Source: Macrocystis pyrifera
Lineage: Eukaryota; Sar; Phaeophyceae; Laminariales; Laminariaceae
DNA: 64,000 nucleotides
Assembly: GCA_031763025.1 (NCBI GenBank)
Contig: JASSKH010000029.1
Location: 6,798,391-6,862,390, forward strand
Reading direction: 5' to 3'
Made by a program: the position numbers and the translations under genes. The notes under the pieces were generated by a model. It ran no database searches. It saw only the letters and a program-made list of their open reading frames with translations, and was not told where the DNA came from. Shown here in pieces: positions 33,301 through 45,500 of the stretch. Position 1 is the stretch's first letter; every line of letters starts with the position of its first letter.

Positions 33301-36300
33301 CTGCTGCTGTCTCAAGGGACGTGCAGGCGACCAGGCGGTGGAATACAAGCCTCCAACTTGCTACTCCGCATTCCAAAGTGCTCTTGCCAGGTATATTCTA
33401 CATATCGAAGCTAGGACGTTCCGGACGGGTTCAAGCAGAACGAGGCTTAAGAAAGTCGCACACTCAGACAGACCAGGCACATCATCTACAGATAGATCAT
33501 GATCTACAGTAGATCATCTACTGTAGTTCCTCCCCTGCCGTCGTGAGAGCTTGTACAGCAGCATCTGCACATAGTACACATCCAACCCAGGAATAAATGC
33601 CCTAGGTTGTGCCGATACATAAGGGCAACATGAACTAGATCACATTGTACAAGATCGACAATACATCTACAGCAGATCTGCCTCGAAAAATCTAGATCGT
33701 GAAGCGGGAGGGAGCCGATGATCTGCCCGAGACGTGGAAAGTTTGTGACGTGCCTTAGTGGGCTCCCTGCCCAGATGACGGCAAAGTCGACCACGCCGAT
33801 TCCCTCGCAGCTGCTTCCCCCGCTCCTTCCCCCCCCCCTTGCCGCCTCAACGACTCAGGCGCGCCCCTCTCGGCGCGCACCTTCTGCTCCTCCGCTGTCT
33901 CTCGTCTCGGGGCCTTGATAACCTTCTAACATCTCTCTCACTTCGTTGTTCGCTTCCGCGAGGATGCTCGCGGCGCCATCGCGGGCGATTTTCTCCCGTG
34001 ATCCGGCATCGCGAAACAGATGTCGCCTCTCTGGGCTGGGCTTTACCGCGCCCACCAATATAGTGTGCTTTTTTAATGGTGAGCACAGGGAAAACCAGCC
34101 TAGAAAAGCGGGATCTGTTCCGCGATGCCAGATGACGAAGACGCTGCCCGCGATCGTGACAGCATCCGCGAGGAAGCGAGCAACGAGAGGAGAGAGAGAT
34201 GTTGAAAAACAAATCAAGGTCCTGAGAAGGACAGTGGAGGAGGAGAAGATGCGTGCCGAGAGGACCAGGCTGATCGCCGAGGCGGAAAGGTGGGGCGGGG
34301 GAGGGGTGGGGAAGAAGCTGCGAGGGAATCAGCACCGTCGACTGTGCCGTCACCTGGACAGGGAGCCCAACTCTGACACCTCACAACTTTCGTTGGCTCA
34401 TCCTGCTTTGAAGTCACCATCCACATGAACCACAGGCACTAGGGAGACAGAGCCCGACTCCACCACACGCTTAAAAAAACAAGCATCAGCGGGGCTCTGC
34501 TCACACCCCAAGACTCCCCTCGTGCGAGCGAATAGATGGTTGTGCTACGATCTCGACGCTTGCTTCAAGCCGCAGAGATTGCGGCTCGGCCTTACTATCT
34601 GACCAGGCGTTTCGCCGCAACCCTGAGCCCTGAGGTACTGACATACAAAAATCCCCCCTCCAGACTCGACTGGACCGACGCCTGTTCGACATCGAAATTG
34701 CGCAACTCAAGCCCCAACTCGCACATCGGGTGCTATTACGTGGCGAGGGGGGTGCTCCGGAGATCACTGAAGCATGGTCAAATTCGATGAACCAGAAAAA
34801 AGTCCATATTTTGGTGGTTGTATATCACCACCGCCTGGCCTATTTAGTCACGTGACGAAGTAGGCCAGTGGGTAGCGCCATATACCTGGTACAGTAGGGG
34901 TCCCTCTATATTGCCGGTTTAGAAATGCCGGTGTCCGATGTAACGCCTGTACCCGATAGAAAATCGCTTGGTACAGATGGGATTAGCAAAGTGTGGCAGC
35001 GTGCGGAATAGTGCCCGTGCTCTCAATAAAGCCGGGGAAAAGGCCCGGGACATAATTGGCAAAAGAGAGGGATCACTACTGCAGCAAGGTCACACGAGAC
35101 CGCCCTTCTCGTCTCCCCCGACCCGGACCTCTTGTCCCTCTCAAAAAACAAATTATAAAAATAAAACTAGCAAACGTACAGTACCTGTGTATATGTACTA
35201 CATAAATAAATGCGTATCAGCTCAACACATCTCTATGGCTACATTGCTTCGTACCAAATAAGCCTACAAGAAACAAAGCTAGATATGCCTGCACAGGTGG
35301 CCGGGACCCCTGCGCCCCCCCTCCCTCTTGCCCAACGTGGGCGTAAAAAAAACTTGTAGCACACCAATAGGTACCTCGACATCTTGTGGGGTTTGCTACA
35401 CTGTTTAACGTCTCCACGACAGTGTAAAAGCAATCGCAAGGTGTCGAAAACCCCTCCATTCGGTAGGCCAAACGGTGTGCTACATGGTTCAATGTTCCCA
35501 CAAGCATTTTTTGTACGCCCATGTTGTACAAGGGGGGGTGGGGGGGTCCTGGCCACCTGTACACTACAACATGGCGTGTTTATTTCTTTCGTACAAGTTC
35601 TAGGATCAAGTCTGCTGCTCGTCGTTCAACCTCGACGGAGTCAGCTACAAGAACGTGACCGAAGGAGTACGAGCTACTACGACGTCTAGAAACAACGCAA
35701 CAGCCACCAGAAATCCAAGTATACAGATACTGCGGTTCGGTCCGTCCGGCCCGCTTCGGTTCGGTTCGATTCGGCTCGGTTCGGTTCGGTTTAGGTCGGT
35801 TCCGTTCGGTTCGGTTCGGTTCGGTTCGGTTCGGTTCGGTTCGGTTCGGTTCGGTTCGGTTTCGGTTTGATTCGGTTCGGTTCGGTTCGGTTCGGTTCGG
35901 TTCGGTTCGGTTCGGTTCGGTTTAGGTCGGTTCGCTTCGGTTCGGCTTGGTTTAGGTCGGTTTGGTTCGGTTCAAGATTTGACGGTTCAAGGCTAACGCT
36001 TTAAGGTTTAGATTATCTACTACAGTTCCTCATCTGCCGTTTTGAGAGGTCGTGCAGGGTCTGCATAGTACAGTACATATCCAACCCAGGAAACATGTGC
36101 TACGAAGACCATGCAGATTATCCGGGTCCCACCCGGCAACATTCTCTACTACATTAGGTCATATCATACAAGCTCGCGAATAGATCTGCCTTGAAAGATC
36201 TAGATCATGAACTGTGGGAATGTTCTGTAGATGATCTATTTGTAGATGATCTGTCCGACGTGTGGAATGTTCGAGACATGACACCTCAAGGCTGGCGCTT

Positions 36301-38089
36301 CGACATTTGCCCTCTGTAACGGTGGGGCATAGCACATAGCTCCGGTGGTCCAGTGGTTACCCTCGAATGCTGCTAGAGTTGATTTCGTGAGTTCGAATCC
36401 CAGCATGGTGACATTGTGAATGTATTCAACAACTAAAAAAATGTATATACATAGACTAGAATGAACTGCTGAGAGCGCTTACTGAAGTACCGTGGGGAGG
36501 CGCAATTCCAATTACAGTAGACGCCAGTGGACGAGGGAAGAAATGGCTGCAGTCTTGCTCGCGAAAAACAAAAAAGCAATGCACAAAGCGTAGTGGGGAG
36601 GGGGGGAGGAGACTCCGCCATAATGACGGCTGATCTGACTCACCACCAGGAGGGAGAGAGAAAAGAAGGGCGAAGGTGATTAACGGGAAGACAAGAAAAA
36701 AAAAAAAATGGACCCCCAAAAGGCACATAAACGTATACCCCCCTACTATGTTTTTAAGCCATACTACTACTCTAGGTGTCTTGTCAACAAAAGGAACGTT
36801 TCGTCTTCATATTGATGTCTAAACTGTCCGCATAATCTCGTCCAGAGCGATATTTGGTTGTGATTGCTGTGTTCCCTAGATATAAAGGCGTTTTTGTTCG
36901 GATATTGGAGTAAAAAAAGATCATTACATTCAGGGACGGAGCGGGATAGTACCCTCAAGACTACTGCTTCAACGCCTACCCTGCACATGCCGACTGACGC
37001 TTGGGGATCCGCACTTTTTCCTGCCTTCCGTAGACGCACGCTACGGCAGCAGAGGGGTGCACACCGCCGTACTTTTCTGAGGCTCCTCTTCCCTTTGAGG
37101 AGCCCTATTTTCTTCCATTACAAAAGAACTGGCTTCGAGAAAAACAAAAAAAAGTGCAAACACATGAAAAATCCCATATGGCCTACCAGCACGTAGGCAT
37201 GTATTTGTCGGGTCTACATATATTTATATTATAATACCATGGATATGTTCCATATTTGGTTGCAAGGGATACGGGATGGTATATCACCTCTCGTCGGTAC
37301 CATTTCCCTCACGTACCGGTATGGTAATGCCGTGCGCACTATTTCGTACTTGTTTGTTGTGTCCCATCGAGATGCGCTTCAATTTCAGCTGGTTTTGTGA
37401 CCGCATACAGGATTTTCAGGGACATAAGCTATTACGGGGGGCCATAGTAAATGGGACCAAAAATTGTAAGAAAAAATAGGGAAACATATAGGTTTTTGAG
37501 TGTACCGTAGGTGCTATTTACTATGGCCCTCCGTAATATCATGCTGTGATAACATCACCAAATACAATCACTAATATTGCAAAACACACAAATGGTCTTC
37601 CATCGATGTTGGTCAGACGCTCAATCGAAGGGCCTGCCAGTCAGGAACGTTCGGGCCGGGATTGCTACCCCTAGCGTGGCACGCGCTCATAGGTGGCTAA
37701 CTAGCGGTGCTGTGCATCATCCTTCAAGGCTGTTGAACGCTCATTCAGCTCAAAAACCTTGACAAGGCTGACGCTCCAATTTTGACGCTCACGGTTGACG
37801 ACTTTGCCCCGCTACCATACGGTCCATTAGCGGGTGCTGTGTTTTTTCCTCGCGTCCAAGGTTGACAGATCGAGGTCAAAACGTTTGAAACTTCAAGGTG
37901 GCGTCTTCAAGGCGAACACTCCAACAAAGCTCGCGCTCCAACACCGCTGCAACACCCCTCAAGGTCGGTGCTGTAGCCCGTCAACGGTTTTACTTTTTTT
38001 CCTCCTGAGGTAATATTCCACTCCAGAGTAATTTGGAAACCTGTCCTGTGACCACAAACTGCATTGTGACCACGAGTTAGTGGAATAAT

Positions 38090-38121
<32 letters not shown>

Positions 38122-38989
38122 CGATTATGATAATCATAATAATGATGACATGGTGAATTACAAAAGTGGTGTCACCTTGGTATGCACGTTTTCTGACGCG
38201 GTGCGGTCGATGAATTGGGGCACGAAGTTCTCGTCCGTCGTGGTCACCACGAAGGATTTCAGGCACAGCCCTGCCGAGACGATCTGCCCAGGAACCAGCA
38301 AAGTGTCCTCGTACCTGTCACCAAAAAATACCAAAAAAAAAGCACACGAAAATTACCGCAGTCCGTCAAACGCAAAAAAGTGTCCTCGTACCTGCGTCGA
38401 TAGTGCGTCAAGACATGAACGCAAATCGATGTATCAATATACCGCGATTCATCGATCCATCCATCAATTAAAACACACAAAAGATCTGGACACCAACATC
38501 TCAAGACCCCAAGCCAATCATCAAGCCATAAAAGCCGCAGTCCATCCAAAACAAAGCACCTAGTAGCTGCGTCGTCGGTGCATCGAAACGTTCCCATGTC
38601 ATACATCAATGCACCAACGCGGTGACCGATAAAAATACACGACGGCTACACTATACTCTCTACGTACCGTGGCCTTGGCCAAAAACAATTCTGACTGCAG
38701 ACGCTTGCTACGTACGATCGAAAGGGCGGTACACCTTTGCGATCTTGCGAGGCGTTCCTCCTCACTCACTCACTCACTCACTCACTTCAGGAGCCCAGCA
38801 TATATCACCCACACACACCCCCCCCCGCAAAAAAAAAAATGGAAGTTAAGAAACAAAGTTGTACATATTGACCTTAACCCGATGAGCTACCGCTGTAGGT
38901 CTTTGAAAAAAAAAACCTTCTCTCTATTTTTTTTGTCGAAAGCACTACGACGACAACGATGGTTGTTCCAGTTCGTTCCTCCGTCTTAG

Positions 38990-39020
<31 letters not shown>

Positions 39021-39489
39021 CCGACCGTCTCGAAAGGGATGCGTGGTCAATGGTCAAATGACTAAGGCAAGCAACAAATGAGTACGCCCCCCCCCCCCCC
39101 CCCCCCGCCCCCCCCCCCTCCCCCCCATCACTCAGACATACGCTGGCCAAAAACGTTCTACCGCTCTGCCCGAAAATATAAGGACCTTTTCGTAATGAAT
39201 AGGAAGACCAAGCGGTCCCAATATTTGCGCCCGGAGTGGTACAAGGCACGCCCTGAAAGGTATGCCCTGTACGACATGCCTCTATTGTGGCAGGTGTCTG
39301 CCGAGGATTCTCCACCCAGGTGCCTACCCAGCATGCGCTACTCGTTGTACTTCTTCTGCCTACGTGTAAGTCATCGGGTTGTTACATTTTCATCGTCTCT
39401 GAGAAGTCACATGGTTGGGAACCCCCTATCGTCGCACGTGCCGACATCGTGTCACACTTTGCATATAGTTGAGTTAGTTGAGTTGGGGG

Positions 39490-39524
<35 letters not shown>

Positions 39525-42500
39525 CGGCGTCCTATTAATACCTGATGTGAATGTCCGCCACGTTGATCTCGATGTTGTCAACGATTCGCTGGAGAAGCTT
39601 GCCCAGGAAGCCCTTCTGTGATTGGCCGGAACCAATGGACAGACAGACAGACAGACAGACAGGCAGTCAGACAGACAGACAGACAGGCGGGCAGGCCTAT
39701 AGAGAGTCGAACAGGTAGGTGGGCAGACAGACAGACGGTCAGCCAGTCAGATAGCCAGCCAGCCAGAAAACCAAACAAGCAAACAAATCAACAAACCAAC
39801 AGACGGCCAGATAGACACGACAGACCGGCGGACAGAAAGATTCCCCTCCCCTTCCCCCTACCCCCCCCCCCCTCACCACCACGTACCTTATCCTCCTTAT
39901 CTTGCGCGCCCTTCTTGAGAGCATTCTCCTCCGCCTTCTCGAGAGAAGCCCTCTTGATGCCCAGCCTTCTCTCTCTAACCTCCCCTGACCCCCACGAGTC
40001 CCTCAGCACCGGCCCCACCAACACACACACGCCTTCCAGGTGGACCTTCACAGGCTTGCTCCCCAAGTGCGCCCACGGGATGTGCACCTGACGACGGTGG
40101 AGGTTAGGCGGGACGGGAGTGGTGAGGTTGGGGTTACGGGGGAGGGGGGGTAAGGGTAGGGGTGGGAGGTGAAGGGCAGGGGATGAGGGGGGGGGCGTAC
40201 TCGTTTGCTGCTTGTCTTAATGTAGTCATTGGACCAATGACCACGCATCCCTCTCGAGACGGAACACCGTTCTTACTCCGAGACACCTCCAACAGTTGGG
40301 CGCTCACTACGTTGTTTCCATACATTAGATACAAAAAAATGTTAATACGGGGGTCCATAGTTAATAGGACCTATGGTATACATAAAAACCTATATATTTA
40401 CCTATTTTTACTGACAATATTTGGTCCTATTTACTATGGTCCCCCGTAGTAGTATTATTATTAATAATAATCTTATCCCCTTCCTTTTTCGCCGCATGCG
40501 GCCACCATCTATCTCCTAGGAGAGCGATCGTTTTCTCGTTGTAATATATTAAATAGTGTACCAAAGTCCTCCATGTCACTATCGCCTATTTATTTCCCTT
40601 ATCTCCCCTAGTATTGATAATACATCCCGTTCCTCCTCGAACATTTCACATTCTCCTGCAATGTGAGTTCTACTTTCTACCGATGTGCCTCACGGGCACA
40701 TCTGTGGGCATCTGATTCCTCCTCCCGGCTACTGGTGTGATTTTTCTTTTTTTCTGGCAGGTCCAGGTCTCCTACACGCAATCGCAGTTTCAGCGTTTGC
40801 GCGAAGTCCGTTGAGCCATGCAAACACGTTTTCCTTCTTATTCCGTGGCTTGACCACCCATAAATCTCCAAGAGTTTCACCGATTTCACCTTGTTTCTTA
40901 GCGCTAGCCTTTCCCTTCTTTCTATCATTTCTTCCGCTTCAGTCCTGCACCTGCCAAACGTCTCTACGGACATGATCTATTGTTGATTTCCTCCTTTATC
41001 TTTCCACACTTTATCGACTACGATATTCCATATTATTCCAGCTAGCCCTTTCGGTATTTCTCCTCTCCCATACAGCTCTATCAACTATGACTGGCAACCT
41101 CTTTTTTGGCATGTTTCTTACATTTTATTGCCATTTCAACTTTCTCACGTCTCTTATCTGCCTAAAGTTGGTGCATTCCCAGTCCTGCTCTTAATACTGC
41201 TGCCTTGTATTACTCGTCGTATTTGAGCATCCTAGCACTTTTTTAGCTGCTGTCATCTGGTACTGCTTTCAGATGTGTTACGATCTCCGCGTTCCTTTCC
41301 CATACTTCCCCTGCGTTGGTACTATTACGGGGGTCCATAGTTAATAGGACCTACGGTACACACAAAAACCTATATATTAACATTTTTTTACCAACAATAT
41401 TTGGTCCTGTTTACTATGGTCCCCCCTGATATCACATTCATCAGGATGCCTCTCTTCAATCCTAGCGTCAAGGTGTGAGTACGTCGAATCTCGCCTACAG
41501 CATCTTGCCTACGTGTGCTTTACCCTTTTCTATTATTAATACTTTTTTTTAACGTGTATCCCAAGAGCAGTTTTTTTAGATCTCTACGCCGAGGTAGGTA
41601 CACTGGTTTACGATCGGCAATTCATCTTCTCCCCACTTCCAACAGAAATTTACCGGGTTCAACTTATCTTCGTTACATACAGCTACCGCGCGCTCCTTTA
41701 CGTTCGTCGTCACCCTCCATTTTCCTAGTCTATGCTAGTGCAGTCTCTATTAATTTCTGCAATCCTTCGGGTGTTTTCTGACATCCCCACGAAGTCATCC
41801 GCAAACATCAATCCCCACACCGTACTTTCCCCCACCGTGCCTCCCTGCTTTGCTGCTTCGACTGCTACTATCAGGTCATCAATATCTAGGGGGGGGGGGG
41901 GGGGGGGGGGGGGGGGTAGAGAGAGATACTGTTGGAGGTGACGCCGCTATCCTGCTTCCTTCCTTACCTCCAGTTTTTTTTACGGTGCCGTGGATGATGT
42001 TGGCCGGAAGCCGCAACTGGTTCACCGCTTGGGGGTTGACCTGCCATGCCGCAAGGAGAGGCGGGCAAACCGGGGAGCGGTACCCGGAGGGGGGGGGGGG
42101 GGGTGCGTGCTCAGTATCATGCATGGCCGTAGTCGTATGACCATAGACCCTCGCATCCCTACAATGCCGGGACGGAGCGCGTCGGGTTTTCACCGACCAG
42201 GCAGACATTGCTTGCACCAAGCGCGAAGCGAAACGTGAGGTGTTGGACGAGTTGCATGAAGTGTGAGCTGCATCCTACTATGAACCGCTTCTGATGCGGA
42301 TTTTCTTGCATATGGATGACAGCTTCAATGAATTGATTTAATTTCTGGTGTGGCCAGTTTCAGAGACAGCAATGGGTTTAATAAGTAACTGCCTCGTGGG
42401 TGGGTGGGGGGGAGGATGAGCCCCTGAATAACGTCGGTTCAATTTTATTTTGGAACCCCTTGAGGCTTGCCCCCACTGCACAGGTGTTTAAAGGAAAAAC

Positions 42501-45500
42501 TGCTTGAAATTGGAGCTGCATCGCTGTCGCAGTAGGGAATTGTAAGCACGTTGGTTGGACAGACCTAGCAGATACCCTTTTCCATGATCAAGATCTGTCG
42601 GGGGGAGATACCATCTGATACCCCTGGTGATTCGCAAGGTTTATCAATATAAACCCTTTTCCGAGTGGGATCTGTGCGACACGGCTCTTGCGCACATGTT
42701 TCGCCAGGTGGTGGAGTCTGTATTACGCGGCCCTCGTACAACGGATTACAACTGCAAAGATATGATCTAGGGATCCAAATGATCTGTATTCAGCAGATCG
42801 TGACATTATGTCCGAGATGCGTGCTCAAGGTACCACCACCGCTGTCGACGAACTACGAAAGAGACGGCATTTCCCGTCCCCTTCTTCGTCTAGGATTTTC
42901 TCTCGCGACGCTTAAGTTTCTCGCGTGCAAGCATCTCCGCTTCGCGTGTTTCCCTTTGGCTTTCGCGGTTTTACTTCGTCTATGGTTTTGTTTCTCGTGA
43001 CCTTTTCTTTCCTTTCCTCCCTTGTCCATTTTCCTTTCTCGTTTCCTGTTGCCCCTGAGGGTAGGGTAGCAACGACAGCGATGTGGACGGAGGTGGCAGA
43101 CCGCGAGGCAAAGTTTCCAGCCGCATTCGGAGCCCATGTCGGCCTCAGCATCGAGCCCTGTCGTGGTCTGCCTAGCTTTCTGCTTGGTTTAGATATTTGG
43201 TATTTTCGGATTTGTTTTCAAATTTTGCTTTCCCAAAATTTTCTTTCTCGGGATACGCCCCTCCCCTCGTTGCGTACCCATCGTGTCGCAGGCTCGGGGT
43301 ATTTATCTTCCGCTCTTTGGGTTTCCTTTGTTTTTGCTTCATGACTCGATTTTGTTTTTCTTTCCTTTTTTTCCCTTCCCTTTTTTTTTTTTTGTGCAAT
43401 TTGTCTGGGCTGCTGGCGTGTCTATGTTGTGCTATTCGTGTTCAGTACGATGGCAAGGCATTCCATCGTCTATTCTCCTTAATGCACTACAATGTACCTG
43501 GTAGTGCCCCTGTGTCCTAGTTGTGTGACCACAGAGCTTGTGCACAGACTGTCCTACTTTTGTGTACCCCACCTGACTTGTCTCGCTCGCGATATTATTC
43601 CCACCTCTCCGCCATTCTCAGCCCTTAGTTGCAGACAGGCAACTTGTTTGTTCAGGATCGATCCTCGAGTTATTTTTTGCCCATTTATATACCAGGTGGT
43701 GTTTTTCAGGATTGATCATAGAATTTACGGTTTTTCCCCTTTCCATTATTTTGTTGTTCCGAGTTGAACTCAATATTTTGTGGTCCACAAGCAGCTAGAT
43801 GTGGCATGTGGAAGTCTGTAAATACAGCAGCAGTAGCAGCTGACCATCTTTTTTTTTACGAACAGCACAAAGCACAGCACGACACAGGATAACCCTCATT
43901 CCAAGCCCCGCAACCAAGCTACCCGCTACATCCCAATTATTTAGCGAGGACACGAAAAGGTCGGGCATAGTGCTTCCTGCACCACGGTGTTCTTGGCGTT
44001 TGCAGGTCGCCACATCGCGCCAAGTCGTGAACGCCCTCTGCTCTAAGTCTGCTGTACGCTTTATTCTATCTGTTTCCATAAGCCTACGCAGCGGGCGGCA
44101 TATAGCCGCCCGCGGCGGGCAACCTTAGGCTTGTACGTAACGTATCTCTCTAGGATAAGGAATTAGCACGGACACTGGGTGTGCTGGACATCGGTATGTA
44201 CAGTATTGATAAGTACCAGGTAACGGTTTTACATGAAGAACATTTAATCTAGAGCAAATGCCAATATCAGGTATACCTGATCCGTTTGAGCCAAAATCAG
44301 GTACATACTAAAACCAAGTAAAAAACGCGCGCCACGAGCGGTGTGATGTCCATGACAATCCGGAAAAAAAAAGAATGCGCCTGCCACATGGCCTACAAAA
44401 TCTTAATTGTTTAGTTTTCTTCAGGGTGTAGGTACCACGGGCTCTACTTGGATCTGCAAAGAGTCACTATTAATATGCTTCGTTTGTTTCGCCACGGCGG
44501 GAGCGCCCAGAGTATTTACTCTGGCGCCCCCCCCCCTCGTTGACAGCTTTAAAGCTTGCAGACCGTCTTCGCGGAACCGCCTGCTCGGCACGAAATTATC
44601 TTGCCACACCAAACCTGAGACCACCTCGACGCGGGGGTGCAGACGAAACGCCGAGTGTCCATGGTGCTGTAAAGACTGCGGTGAACATAGAAAAAACAAC
44701 AGAGTACACACAAACAACTACCTGAAGCACATCGCACACCCCAAAGGAGAAAAGTGAAACCAGCGTACGCATGTATGCATGTATATACGTACTTTTACGT
44801 ACGACGTACGAGTACAGAGTTTATACGTCAATACAGAGGAATTTCAACCGAGGGAGGGCAGACGCATACTGAGAGAAAACACATCAGTGTACGTATGGCC
44901 TCTCTGATTAGTTCAAAGTTAGCCAAAATCAGTTGAAAGCTAGACAGTAGAAAAAATCAGGTGTACCTTGGCCTTTTCGTGCCAAAACCAGTTACAATGT
45001 CAGCTTGGCCAATAGCAGGGCTCCTGGTGTGTGTTTTGTACTTGATTTCAGTATGTAACTGTTTTTGGCACAAAAGTGGCCAGGTATACCTGATTTTGGC
45101 AAAAACCCTTTATTCTACACATATAGGACAGAATGTTAATATTTTTAGGCCCGAATCATAGAGTCTAGCGTGCTTACGTACACGTGCCTGGAACCTCGTC
45201 TAATTTGCGGTTGTCTCGAGTCGAACCTAACGAGCACGATATGCCCTGTGGTATCTCTCAATGAGGCAGTACAAACAGGGTGGACACTGGATGCGCAAGC
45301 GGCTCGATGCCCTTGGGAACATACCAGGTACCTACAGTGGAGAAGAACGGTTAAACACGTCAAGACACAACCACGGCTGCTACGGCTATCCATCTATCCA
45401 TGCCCGACAATGTGGTGCCAACAGCAGCAGTAGATGTATGAACACTACCGGGTTGCCGATGTCACCTCCATCGAGGGGTCGTGTTGTGTACAACTGTACG

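Larger units (their letters stand above)
19001..37868. repeat. Right arm of the giant inverted repeat
   Basis: Reverse complement of 1-18839. It runs without a break into the unique sequence to the right, where the first exons of the same VPS13 gene lie, so it is the arm in its natural gene context. It begins exactly at the gap edge with the complement of left-arm base 18839. The left arm extends about 60 bases further, into a poly-G tract. Compared with the left arm it has single-G deletions in three coding exons. Confidence 0.97.

Noticed and set aside
38870..38895. tRNA A-box-like TAGCTCATCGGGTTAAGG (- strand), also near 53420
   Set aside because: No B-box or cloverleaf could be built around either site.
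42853..43151. Candidate for the missing second VPS13 exon
   Set aside because: None of the three - strand frames shows the expected LPV...G.LG.L pattern or proper phases.
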